This document shows positions 11,751-23,500 of a stretch of DNA of 64,000 nt, one piece after another. Source of the DNA: Coptis chinensis (lineage: Eukaryota; Streptophyta; Magnoliopsida; Ranunculales; Ranunculaceae); the NCBI GenBank assembly GCA_015680905.1, contig CM027380.1, forward strand, positions 19,548,001 through 19,612,000, in the 5' to 3' direction. Both the position numbers and the translations under genes were made by a program. The notes under the pieces are model-generated. The model did not search any database, was not told where the DNA came from, and saw only the letters and a program-made list of their open reading frames with translations. How positions within the stretch are numbered: position 1 is the stretch's first letter; each line of letters begins with the position of its first letter.

Positions 11751-12288
11751 TTTTTTAATTTTTTTTTGGTGGGTGTCAATAAAATTGTGTTGGTTTGGTA
11801 GTGACTACTGAGTGAATATAATAACTACAGTCTGTAAAGAAGAGTTTGTTTATTTGTCTTGTCACTGTCTCTTCCAACATGGTGCAATATGCCATGAAAT
11901 CTCGGAGATTTTATGGTGGGTCAACTATAATATGTTAATTAGTAAAAGTCAAGTTTTTTGTTTTTTGTTTTTTTTTTAGGGAATCAAATTGGTTGGCAAT
12001 GGAGCATTTTCATATATATTTTTTATATTGGTTCAAGTGTTTGGCAAGCTGGCTTGGTGAATCAAATCTTGAAATACTATACTATATTAGAATAAAATCA
12101 CCTCTGTACAGTGGAAATTTAGAATGAACAAAACTAAAAAAAAAAAAATCTCGAATACCACGTTGGATGCTAGAAGCACTTAAATAAAACTGGAACATTG
12201 ATCACAAACTCCATTGAGTGCCAATTCTTGTGTTACTGCGGCAGTTTTTTTGTGTTTACGACACTAAGGTGCTGAAAATGAAAGGGAG
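11751..12288. other. upstream region of the LRR receptor gene
   Basis: AT-rich promoter-side DNA up to the Harbinger insertion, so that insertion lies about 615 bp upstream of the LRR start codon. No gene or repeat is seen. Confidence 0.4.
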
Positions 12289-12291
12289 TTA

Positions 12292-12315
12292 GAGCATTTG
12301 CAATGCAGGTGATAG
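12292..12315 (+). repeat. left terminal inverted repeat of the Harbinger element
   Basis: GAGCATTTGCAATGCAGGTG plus ATAG matches the reverse complement of 19316-19339. The TTA duplication directly precedes it. Confidence 0.9.
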
Positions 12316-12426
12316 TTTTCCCCCCCTCTATCACCGCCACCTCATCACTTTTCACCCCCCCTTTTCACCAACCCGGTGAAAAACAAGGTGAAGTTGTGCA
12401 ATGCAGAGGTGATAAAAAATATTTCG

Positions 12427-12523
12427 GACGGGATGTTGGATTCCGTCTGGAGGTTTTTGATACGGAGACGGAATGTAACATCCCGTCGATATTTTATAAC
12501 GAGGCGGGATGTAACATCCCGCC
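12427..12523. repeat. 21-bp palindrome cluster, left end (three copies)
   Basis: Copies lie at 12427-12447, 12467-12487 and 12503-12523. The third is a perfect odd palindrome, GGCGGGATGT-A-ACATCCCGCC. The first two are near-palindromes of the form GACGGRATGT...CCCGTC. Subterminal repeats of this kind often bind a transposase or its Myb-like partner; that role is inference here. Confidence 0.85.
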
Positions 12524-13020
12524 CGATGGCTCAATATCAACAGTATTTAACAGGCTCCATTTTCACTTCATTTCCGCCTAAAATTCGATTTTGTAGCCTC
12601 CATTAACAACCTTTTAACACAAATTTCCATTCATAATGACTTCTCCACCCCCAACCCATCCCCACCAACCTCACCACATGAAGAGCATTCCTCGATGGTT
12701 TGGAAATGTTAAAATTTCCAAAAAAATGGGCAAAAGGATCGCCGCCGAGAACGCGTAATGTGAGGAGGACTAAATTGAACTTGGGTTTAATTTTCCACCG
12801 CTTTGTGAAATCGAGGAACACCCACCATTAGCGTCAACATCGGTCCGACACGTAGCAAATCGAGTGGCGGAATCTCAAGTAAGTTTTTGATTTTTTTTTT
12901 ATGTTAATTATTATTATTTATGTTAGTTTATATTAAGTTTGTTGTTGTGTAATTAGTTTGAATTTGTCGTATTATTTTTAAAAAAAAATAGTTGTAATTA
13001 TATCGTATTGCGTGTTTGTT

Positions 13021-15057
13021 GAATGTAGGAAGTACACTTATGGAAAGTGCGTTGTGCACTTTCAAATGTTGTGTCGTGGTGGCGTTGTATGAAATAAAAA
13101 ACGGATCCTAATTTTGTCACGGTTACCGATATTATATCCGCCACACCATTTGGGAGTTTTTTTAATTCTAATTTGGGACAAAATGATCAGGCGTTGTTGT
13201 TTGGGATAGTTGAGCGGTGGTGGCAAACTACCCACACATTCCATTTCCCATGGGGTGAGCTTGGGATTACCCCTCTTGATTTCACAATGCTCACGGGTAT
13301 CCCAATTGGTTATGGAGATGCCGTTCCTTTTGATGAAACTTTAGAGGTTTTTACTACGGCGATGAGTTTCTTTGAAGGTTTTGATTTGGTTGAAGATGAT
13401 GAGCAAGACGAGTTTTTGAGATTATCTACCGAAAGCAGTTTAAGGGATGAGCTATAAATATGAGTTGGTTTACTTGAGATATTTGAATAGACTCAAGGAG
13501 AAGCCGAAAAGACTATCATATTGGTGAGGAGTCGATCCATGAGTATGTATCGTGCCTTCCTCTTCTACTTTGTTGGTGCGGTATTATTTGGATATGCCGA
13601 TAGTTATTTACGATCGGGTGGATGGTATTTGTCTCGGGCGTAGAGAGGATGTGGGATTATATTTGGGGTCAATCCATCTTGGCATACCTTTACCGGGCTA
13701 GACCTCATGATTGAGACGAAAAGTCGCTAAAGGCAATTTCCAGCGGCTTTGTTTGGATTATACCGTAAGTCTTATTTATTAAGTTATTGTTTCATTTCAT
13801 TTATTTATCTAATTATTAATGTTGACATGTTTATATATATATTGATATTGTATTTTATCTATTGATGCCGATTGGTGGTAATGAAAGCATTTTAATTGTG
13901 ATGCATCCCTGTGTTGAAGAGGTTGGAAGAGGATGAGACTCATGGCCTGATTCCACGTATTCAAGCATGGGGGTTTCATCGTGGCAGAGGGGTATGGGGA
14001 CCTATCGCGATAATATTCATAACACTTCGTCGCCAGATTGAGCTTTTAGGAGCTAGTCGAATTGAGTGGCAACCCCGGGCCGAAGTCCTTCATCTTTCGG
14101 ACCCCTTTATGCGGATATTCCGGATGTTCCAGAGAACACCGAAAACGTAGACTATCATCATATATGTGTCATAGAGCAAGGTTTCTTTCTCACCGCTTAA
14201 TGATACTTATAGGGTCGATCATTTGCGATGGTACCTTGGGGACGGATGTTGGCGGCAAGTATCCGGAGAGATTGTTATACCTTACCCACCACCTATAGAT
14301 ATGATGCCCTCGATATTCTTCCCCGCCGTTCTTTCACACTATAGAGCAAACCCAAATGAGTGGCCGACGCGATCGCTTTTCAGTTTTATTTACTATGACT
14401 TATATTGGAAGAGGGTTGGTCGAGGTCTCTTGCTAGGTGCGTTATACCGGGCACCAATTTTGAAGCGGGTTACTTCGGAGCATTGAGAGGCCGACATTCA
14501 TTTCCCGAGGAGGAGTGGAGTTGCCACCATCCGACCGTGGTGTTTCATGATATTCGGATGCCGCAAAGAACTCCACGATATTTGATGATGATGACCTTTG
14601 GCATTGGAGCATGATTACTTCTCGGGGGCAAGATATGAGAATACCTATTCCACCGTAGATGCCTTGATGGTAGCAGATTTTGTCTGATTCCGAAATTAGC
14701 CGAGGTTAGTATGATTTGAATTTATTTATGATTTGTTATTATTAGTATTCACTATAACCCCTAACTTTCATTTGTTTTGTTAGCGGGATGAAGTAAGGTC
14801 GAGCTCCTTAACTACTCTCTCGGTTATGCCATGCGTGAGTCCTTCATGGAGTCCTCTCCGCAGATTTTGAGTACTTACAAGAAGAACGTGAATCGAACTT
14901 TGCGGCTTGAGAGACGTGTGCAAGAGTTGGAGAATCTTTGGAAGTGGAGTACCTCAAGCTCAAGCTCAACCGAGAGGCGACAACGACGTAGGGGAGAGCT
15001 CTTCAACCCAGCCTTCGTAGGGGGGGAGGAGGTCTGGAGATATTTTTGTAGTTTGTA
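13021..15057 (+). pseudogene. plant mobile domain (PMD, MAIN-like) gene, decayed
   Basis: The N-terminal part (about 13040-13455) reads as a PMD/aminotransferase-like domain: FGIVERWWQTTHTFHF, then PWGELGITPLDFTMLTGIPI with GYGDAV. A stop and frameshifts follow. Further domain pieces read in shifting frames: YRAFLFYFVGAVLFGYADSY (about 13550), an intron-like gap at about 13766-13870, then LSDPFYADIPDVPENTENVD and DHLRWYLGDGCWRQVSG (about 14090-14270). PMD proteins of plants include MAIN and MAIN-like and are also found within transposons. Here the gene sits between two palindrome clusters inside the Harbinger element, apart from the transposase module. Several frameshifts make it a pseudogene. 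Confidence 0.7.
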
Positions 15058-15552
15058 ATAACCGGCGTGCCATTACTTGTCTTATGGCGTTTGGGATTGT
15101 TGTTTGTAATGAATTTTTGATTAGCGTGTTTTTCTTTGATGAGTTTTGGATATGAATATGTCATTAAACAAAGGAGGTTATGTCCAATTTTTTTTAGAAA
15201 TTATAAGTTAGTTTTTTTACCGAGTTTCTGTGTTAGACTTGGGTGTTGTTCATGATTGTTGTTTGTCTTATTTATTATTTTCAAAGTATATTAGCAGGTT
15301 TTTTATATGAATATGTCAATAAAACAAATGAGGTTATGGCCAAAAAAAAATTAAAAATTTATAAGTTCGTATGTTTCCAAAAATGGAACATTCGTTTCGC
15401 TCGTTTCACATTCGTTTCACTCGTTTCACATTTGTTTCACTCATTTCCTGTCTTTGTTGAAACAGAAAATTTTTAGTTTGGAATATCACTCATTTTTGCA
15501 GGTGGTTTGGTTCCGACGAGTTAAAGGACAGAATAGTGTATGGGGATACCGA

Positions 15553-15612
15553 GACGGAATGTAACATCCCGTGTCTGGTTTTATAGACCGAGACGGAATG
15601 TAACATCCCGTC
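15553..15612. repeat. 21-bp palindrome cluster, middle (two copies)
   Basis: Copies at 15553-15573 (GACGGAATGTAACATCCCGTG) lacking the last matching base, and 15592-15612. They sit between the PMD and transposase genes, which is unexpected for a subterminal repeat. Confidence 0.85.
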
Positions 15613-15926
15613 TGGTTTTTAAGCCCTCCTCCCTGCACATTTTACTATTCCAAACAATGCAATTATGGATGGGGATGGTGGCCCATTTGGAATTATTGAG
15701 GGTACATTTGGATAGACATTTGGATACAATGTGTTGTCACTTGGAGAGTGAACAAAAATCTAATAAAATGTGTTGTCAATTGGTAAGTGGAGCAAAATCG
15801 AAGTATCACATGTGACCTTATCATATGTGACCTTACCTTTCATATTTCGTTTTACTCTTCTTTCTTTTAGATCAAACAAACAACACGACCATCTTCTTCC
15901 CCACAACCAAGCTAAAAATAGGAAAA

Positions 15927-17415
15927 ATGTCTAGAGAAGAAAGAATTGCATATAACCAAAGGTTATGGGGAGGATCTAGTAGTAATAGTTAGATCTTACG
16001 GTTTCACCGGTCGCCTTTCGGTACTTCTGAAGATGACTACATGGAAAGAGTAAGAGATGAGCATAATGATATGATGAGGCGAAAGAGGAGGAGGAGGTTG
16101 CAGTTATTATCCTTCTTTGGGGGCATTAATGACTCAAGCGACCATTGAAATTGAAGATGTGGATACGCATAAACGCGGTGGATCTGTGGAAAGCAGAAAG
16201 TACACGTTTAGAGATGGTGGTGATTTCAAGAAACAAAAGATAATAAGGGATTACTTCACAACACCTTGTAGGTGGCCTCCTCATAAGTTTAGGCGAAGGT
16301 ACGGGATGACAAGAGAGCTTTTATGTATATGTTGCATCTTCGTTGCATCATTCGACGATTACTTTAAAGACAAGGTGGATGGATTAGGGTCGCAAGCAAT
16401 TTCCGGGTTACAAAAGGGACTAGCCGCTGCGGTTGCACAATTAGCAACCGGGTTGTTCTTCCGATTCAACGGATGAGTATTTACAAATTGGAGATTCCAC
16501 AGCAAATGTATCTATGAAGCGTTGGTGCAAGGCAATTATCACGGGCGTTTGAGGAAGAGTACTTGAGACGACCAAGTGAGGCGACATTAATCGCTAGGAT
16601 ATTAGCTGAAAATGCGGCAAGGGTTTTCCAGAATGCTTGGATCAATCGATCGTATGCCTTTGGGTGTGGAAGAATTGCCCAAGTGGATGGGCTGGAACAC
16701 ATGTAGGGTACAAGAAGGAACCAACTTTGATACTTGAAGCCGCTGGAGACAAACATTATTGGATCTGGCATTGCTTCTTCGCCTACCAGTTAGAGATAAT
16801 GACATGCGTGCTTCATCGTTCTCATGTTTTGAATCATTAGAGCAAGGTGAGGCTCCCTGCTGTTGCATTTAATGTGAATGGTAATGACTATGATATGGGA
16901 TATTATCTTGTCGATGGTATTTACCCAAAATAGGGCACATTTGTTCAAGCCATTCGTTATCCAAGAAATAAGCATGAAAAGATCTTTACTCAACGCCAAG
17001 AAGCCGCAAGAAAGGATGTTGAAAGGACGCGTTTGAGTTTTGCGCACGATGGCATATTGTTAAGGCTTCGCGCGCGTTGTCATAGTGTTGTTGTTCTTGG
17101 AGATATAATGAAGGCATGCATTATAATGCATAATATGATTGTTGAGAATGAACGTGAAAGTGGAGTTTGGAATTGGAAAGGTCGAGGAAAGAAACAATAC
17201 CGCGCGCTCTTCGGGAAGATGATGGTTTTCATTTTGTCTATCAGATGATTGAAGCAAGAAATAAGATCAGAAATGAAGTTACACATACTAATCTTCAAAA
17301 GGAGTTAGTTGAACATATTTTTAATTGGACTGGCATTGAAGAAACAGCAGATCCGGTACCAATTTATGATCCAAATTGGTCGGATCCAGATGAGGGAGAA
17401 GGAGGCGAAAATTAA
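15927..17415 (+). pseudogene. PIF/Harbinger DDE transposase (HARBI1-like), decayed
   Basis: An ATG at 15927 starts MSREERIAYNQRLWGG and meets a TAG soon after. The body is recognisable in alternating frames: basic MRRKRRRRLQLLSFFGG (about 16075), the DYFTTPCRWPPHKFRRRYGM segment (about 16251), LGSID with the first catalytic Asp (about 16635), then WVWKNCPSGWAGTHVGYKKE (about 16660). The conserved C-terminal half has GDIMKACIIMHNMIVENERE (about 17098). A TAG replaces the Trp codon at about 16931, and several single-base shifts disrupt the frame. The family cuts DNA at the terminal repeats and targets TWA. This copy cannot encode an intact enzyme. Confidence 0.85.
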
Positions 17416-17841
17416 AATGAAAATGAAAATGTATTTCCTATGTATTTCCTAACGTGAACTATTAAGTTCCAACGTATTTCCTATGTATTTCCTAATGTAT
17501 TTCCTATGTAGTTCCAACGTATTTAATCAGTTGTATTTTAATAAACTATATTACAATGTATTTTAATTTTATTGGTAATTGTATTTCTATGAAAATAATT
17601 ATATTGGACGTAACATACATAGTGCATTAATTAAAAAACACAGTTAGATAAAAATACATAGTTCATTAATTAAAAATACAATGAAATTAAAATACATAGT
17701 GCATTAATTAAAAAGAGAAAGTGAAATTAAAATACATAGTGCATTAATTAAAATACATAGTGCTTTAATTAAAATAAAATACTAGATAATTAAAATACAT
17801 AAGCTTAGTTAGAGCTAGAACCACCTCTAGCCCTTCCCCAT

Positions 17842-18938
17842 TCAAAGACGTATTTCAGCTTGTTGTTGCTCGATTATAAAAGCGGTATCGGGATGGAGGA
17901 CACTTGTATCGGTCGCTAAAATCTTAGCTTCATATTGCATCTTTTGAAGCCGATTTTTTTCCAATTGAACCTGATTTTTTTCTGCTTGAATCCGATTTTT
18001 TTCTTCTCTTGCCATCACAGTTCTTTGACCATATGCAAGTTCCCTTTCCCTAAGTTCTAAGCATTTTTGTGTTTCATTTGCATCCTGTGAAAATGTATCC
18101 TCTAAACGTGTAAAGTAACCCTCCAACATACCAAATGATTTTTCTTAGTTCCTTTTTTCTTCGATCCAAGAGGACGCTCCATTTCTTTTGGACGCTCTAT
18201 TTCTTGAGAACCCTCCAATTCAACTCCACCAACACTTGGTGAATTAGAAGTTGAATCTTCACCATCATTTTTGCGACCTTTTCCCTTTGTGGGGCGGCTT
18301 GACCTTGCCTCAAAAACGTTACTCCACTTTGGATTATCCTTGAGTATAACGTAACAATGATCAAGTGAAAAAGCCGATTTTTCTTGTAGTTGGTACGTCA
18401 TCCTTGCCTCGGACAACTAAAAAAAAAAAAAATGGTGGTAATTAGACTAAAATAATCATTAGGACTAAGATAATTAAACTGCAATAATAATAATAAGATA
18501 ATACTAGACTAAGACTAAAATGGAAATAATAAATACACTAAAATAATTAGACGAAGACGGAAATAATTAGACTAAGACTAAGATAATCAATAAATTCCAA
18601 ATTGACAACGTTGTAATTACCCGGCTTTGTATTGTTGTACCACTTGCATGTCGAGCCTCCACCGCATTCACAATTGCAACAAATTTGTTCATCATTTTTG
18701 AAATATATTTCCACCTTCCGCTAATTGAATCGGGAGACCTATCCGACCCACGTGCTTGATTGAACTCGTTTGTTACACGATTCCAAAATCCTTTTGCATT
18801 TTGGAAAGCACCAACAATAGAGTATTCACTAATTTTTATCCAAGCAAGACATAGAGCTTGATCATCGGACATGCTAAAGTGAGCTCTCGCTTTTGCTTGA
18901 GTGCTACCACTTGCTTGAGATGCTTGAGTTGATGCCAT
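17842..18938 (-). pseudogene. Myb/SANT-like accessory protein of PIF/Harbinger, frameshifted
   Basis: Exon 1 runs from the ATG at 18938 (MASTQASQASGSTQAKARAH) through a trihelix/SANT-like region (ALCLAWIKISEYSIVGAFQN, WNRVTNEFNQ, SISGRWKYISKMMNKFVAIV) to about 18600. After an intron, exon 2 (about 18416 downward) gives KSAFSLDHCYVILKDNPKWS and the RPLGSKKKGTKK motif of NAM-associated C-terminal domains. A frameshift near 18115 separates it from the final coiled-coil stretch rich in E, K and Q (MAREEKNRIQAEKNQVQLEK). In active Harbinger systems this second protein helps the transposase reach DNA and the nucleus. It is divergent to the transposase gene, as is usual. Confidence 0.75.
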
Positions 18939-19115
18939 TTGATATTTGGTTTTTTTAAGAACTGATTTTAAAGAAGAAGAAATATGATATATGATTGTTG
19001 GAAGTGTGAGTTGAAATGAAACAAATGTTGTATATATACCAAAGTTTTTTATTTTGACCGTTTTTTTGACCGTTATGACTTTTTGACCGTTGGTACACTA
19101 GCCGTTAGGACTCCG

Positions 19116-19176
19116 GACGGGATGTTGGATTCCGTCTGGTGAGTTTTGTAATCCAGACGGAATCCAACATCCCGTC
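19116..19176. repeat. 21-bp palindrome cluster, right end (two copies)
   Basis: Copies at 19116-19136 and 19156-19176, each GACGG-core near-palindromes with ATGTTGGATTCC or its complement between the arms. This mirrors the left cluster in distance from the terminus. Confidence 0.85.
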
Positions 19177-19315
19177 CGAAGTTAACAAGTCAGTGATAAA
19201 CTCGGTGGTTGGTTTCACCTTGTTTTGAACTCGGGAAAACTATCACCGAGTTTATCACCCAGCATTGCACAGCCCTTTTGGAGGAAAGTAGGTGATAGTT
19301 ATCACTTCCCCCCCT

Positions 19316-19339
19316 CTATCACCTGCATTGCAAATGCTC
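19316..19339 (-). repeat. right terminal inverted repeat of the Harbinger element
   Basis: It ends ...CACCTGCATTGCAAATGCTC, followed by the TTA duplication at 19340-19342. Confidence 0.9.
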
Positions 19340-19342
19340 TTA

Positions 19343-20285
19343 TGAGTCTAAATTTGTTCACCAGCAATTAGTCCATATGTTAACACAACAGTTGGTTTTT
19401 AAAACATTTTAACTATTTTCTTATTAAAATATTTTTATAATAAAATTTTACCAAAAATGAATTATCAAATTTTTTTCCTTTATGAGCAACCTGCCTCCGT
19501 GTTTTTATTTCTACCAAAACATCGAAATCAAAAAGAGAAAAAAGAACTCACATCTAAACTTGTAATTGTTTCTTTGGACCACCATATATATCTCTTTAAC
19601 ATATTATTTCTTGGTTACCATCCTTAATTCTAGTGCGTGCATCAATACCATTAGAAATTTGACTATAAACAGCACATTGATGAGATTCAATCGTTCAACA
19701 TACTTTATAGAGTCCAGACTTACGTTCAAGATCAAAAACAATTAGAAGTACTAATCAACTTTAACCAACAGTGGAAATAGCTATAAGGTACAATCAAACA
19801 TTCTAGAATTGAAGGTTATATTACATGGACAATTGGGTTTCATAATCTAATTTCTTTACATAAACAAACTTTTTTTTTCTGTGCATAAGTTCCATTAGAT
19901 AGGCTTGCAATCTGGTTTGGTGGAGAAGAGATAGCGCAAATGCAAATGATATTGTTGGATTTACCAGTACACATTTCCTTTTGGGTAGATTACTCTAAAT
20001 TTTATTGATTATATAAGTTTAATTAGAAAATAATTTAAGTGCATAATATTAATAACCAGCTGCCGACTTACATGTGGACCCGTGAGAGTGCTGGTAGGGG
20101 TTGCTGGTGAACAAATTGGGACTCCTAATACTGTACAACATAAGTAGTACAAGTGTACAACAACAAAAAGTTGTTCAAAAAATGAGGAAAAGAACAACAG
20201 CGTGTTAAAAAGGCTGATCTGCAACAGAAAGCACTACCACAGTTCCAGTTTGAAAGAAAAAGAGCGAATAAAACAGATTGATTTT
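19343..20285. other. intergenic, nothing recognised
   Basis: AT-rich sequence with no convincing gene, repeat or RNA. Positions 20030-20200 are low-information flank of the next entry. Confidence 0.4.
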
Positions 20286-20385
20286 ATGGAATTATTACGA
20301 ATACTCTTGCTTTGTGCTGCTATGTGCAGTTTGGTCAATTTTGCACACATTATTCCAGTCCAGGAACCTACATTGGCATCACGTG
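20286..20385 (+). CDS. possible orphan signal-peptide exon
   Basis: An ATG opens MELLRILLLCAAMCSLVNFA, a plausible secretion signal, followed by HIIPVQEPTLASR and a candidate GT donor at 20386. No matching second exon is evident; the LINE begins close by and may have separated or replaced it. The family is not recognised. It may be chance. Confidence 0.2.
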
Positions 20386-20586
20386 GTTTGATACTTTATA
20401 TGATATATACTTGGATTACTTGCAATTTAAAAATTGGCTAGAAAGAATTTGAGAATTTGATTCCAGTTATATGTAGCTCCACAGCCTCCACTTGAGATCT
20501 GAATATCTGATAGAACTGGAAAAGAATAATGTATACAAAATCCACCCATGTCTTTGTCCATGACCATGCGCAAATGTGTTACATTC

Positions 20587-23500
20587 CTAGTCCATCTCTT
20601 CAGCCTTGTGAACTGCAAAGTTAGCCACGGCATCTGCAGCATAGTTTGCTTCCCTATAATTCCATCGCATGATAAAATTCCCCTCATTCGTCATATCACG
20701 AATTTCCATAATTATGTCATGAATTAGAGCTGGAGCTTGAGATTCCTTGTTAGTTACGATTCGATGTAGTAGGCTACAATCCATTTCCACGACCACATTA
20801 TCAAGGTTTAATTCTCTGACAGCTTTGATTCCTATCCTCAGAGCCAAAGTCTCCGCCATCAAAGCTGATTCATATGCAATTGGAACTGCCATAGCCAATA
20901 TAAATTTCCCGCTATCATCTCTTAATACAACACTAGCCCCAGCAGCTCTAGGATTCCCATGCGATGATCCATCAGTGTTTAGTTTATACCACCCCCTTGG
21001 GGGGCAGTCCCATTTGACACCAATCTCCATCATCTTATGCTCATTAGAGTTGTTTCCACCATCAATTTGCTCCATTGTTGCTGCCATCTTTTTGGATTTT
21101 ATCACACATCCCAGTGGAAATTGCTTTTTATCGGTGAACTTTTTTTCATTTCTTGGGAGCCAGATATACCAAAGACTAGGGGTGGCAATGGGTCGTGTTG
21201 GGTCGGGTTCGTGTCGTGTCGTGTCATATTCGGGTCACGTGTTAAGAGAGCAAACCCAAACCCGACCCAATTACTAATCGTGTCGAGTTTATCAAACCCA
21301 AACCCAACCTGCATGTATAACGGGTTACCCAACGGGTGACCCGCTAAGATAGTGGGTCAATTTTGGATCAGTTTCGGATTGGGTTCACAGATAACCTGTA
21401 TACAAAATATTTAGTATTTCACAATTTTATTTACCAAAAATATATATCTAAAAAAAAATGTATTAATTATAAAAAGCATATCCGTAATTCAATTACATAT
21501 CTATGAAAATAAAATAATGAAACATATCTTTATCAAATGAATCAATATGACGGCTGATCATTTTCCTTTTAGTCGTTTATTTTAGGTTGTTGGGATTATG
21601 AGATCTAAAAAAAAAAAAAAAACATATCTTAAAACAGGTCATACAGGTCACGGGTTGATTATCCGACCTATTAGACCCGAAAACTAATCGGGTCTACTAA
21701 TGGATTACCCGAGTTAACATATGTGACCATAACCCAACCCATTTATTTGACGGGTTCGGCGGGTCAACCCTTAAATGACCAAAAAAAAAAAAATTCAATC
21801 CAAACCCGCTAATTTCGTGTCGGGTTAGTGGGTCGTGTACAAAACTGCCACCCCTACCAGAGACCAGCACCCAATATTGTAATCCATGTTCTTGAATCAT
21901 CAGCACTTCCAAGGCATTTCATCATATGGTTTAACCATTCACTCATCTGGGTGATGTCGAAGTGTGCAATGGATACTGACAGTCCTAATCCCAGCCATAC
22001 AGCCCTCGCAAAAGGACATTGGATGAAAAGATGCTTTAGTGATTCTTCCTCTTCCAAACACAGTGAACATCGAGCCTCAACATGGAAACCCCGATGACGT
22101 AGCAAGCCAGCAGTCGGAAGCAATTGATGTGTAAACTGCCACAAGAAAAATCTCACCTTTTGCGGAAGGTTGAGTTTCCATATTTTGGAGAAGATAGGAA
22201 CTTTCTCTTTGTTTGGTTCACAGTAATCTTGCATCATGGTATAGGTGCTTTTGACATCATATCTCCCATATTTATTAGACCACCAGAAGGTAGAGTCCTC
22301 TTTTGCTATGATTGTAAGAGGGATAGAGATGATCCTTTTCGCATACTCATGTAGCTAGAACTCCCTGATAAGTCTCATATTCCATTGTCTATGGACTGGA
22401 TCAATGAAGTCGCACACACGGTCCATCAGGCAACCAGTCGGTTTTTCAATCAAGGGGATTTTAATAAGAGTCCCCGGAATCCAGCTATCCCTCCACGCTC
22501 GTATTGAGATGCCATCCCCAACCTTCCATCTCCTTCCTATAACCAACATATTCCTGAGATAATGCATAGATCTCCAAGTTCTTGATGCACCTGTGGTAAG
22601 ATGGGCATGTATAAATTGTTGGTTCTTGAAGTACTTATCTTTCATTTGTGTTGCCCATAATGATCTATGATTGCATAATTCCCATGCCTTCTTCCCCAAT
22701 AACGCCAAATTTTGCATCTGAAGGTCCTTGATTCCCAAACCTCCGAACTAGAGTGGTGTACACGCTAAGTCCCATCCAAAGTAATGCATTTTCCTTTCCC
22801 CCGGTTCTTGCGCCCATAGGAAATTCCTTCTAATTTTATCCATTTCCTCAATAATGTTCATCGGTAATTGGATACATGTCATGATATGTGTAGGTAATGC
22901 CGACAAGACAAAGTTGATTAAAGTCAGTCGCCCCCCTTTGGATAGTAAGGAAGCCTTCCACGATGCTAATCTTTTGCTAAACTTTTCCAGCAGCGGCAAG
23001 AAGTGACTCTGTTTATTCTTTCCACTAAACACCAGTGGGATACCCAAATAAGTAGGGAACTTATGGGTACATGGCATGCAAAAAATCCAATGAAAAATCC
23101 TTATTTCACTCTCTGGTAACCTTTTGTGGTGAAGAAATTGTGACTTTGTTTTATTTATACTCTGACCTGAGGCCTCACAATATTTGTCTAAGCATCTATT
23201 AACTTCTTCTGCTTCTTCCACTGTTCCTTTTCCAAAAATAATGGTATCGTCAGCATACATGAGATGAGTGATCGGTGAATTATTTCTGGAGAGTTTGATG
23301 CCATGAATCAGCCCTTGCCCTTGAAGTCTATTGATATTCAGAAAGAGAACCTCAACACATAAAACAAACAGGAAAGGTGGCATAGGATCGCCTTGACGAA
23401 GTCCACGTGTTGGGGAGAAGAAACCATACATAGATCCATTGAGTAGAATAGAAAACGTTGGGCTTTTTACACAGAACATCACCTACCTGATCCAACTTTC

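Larger units (their letters stand above)
12292..19339. mobile_element. complete PIF/Harbinger transposon, 7048 bp
   Basis: The ends are inverted repeats of about 24 bp (GAGCATTTGCAATGCAGGTG on both sides), and subterminal similarity continues for about 150 bp. A TTA target duplication flanks it (12289-12291, 19340-19342), the Harbinger signature. It carries a DDE transposase gene (+), a Myb/SANT-like gene (-) and, unusually, a plant-mobile-domain gene (+), all decayed. Seven 21-bp palindromes lie in three clusters. Its own transposase is broken, so it would need proteins supplied by another copy. Confidence 0.92.

Noticed and set aside
20747..21277. 176-codon plus-strand open frame
   Set aside because: It is antisense to the conserved LINE RNase H domain.
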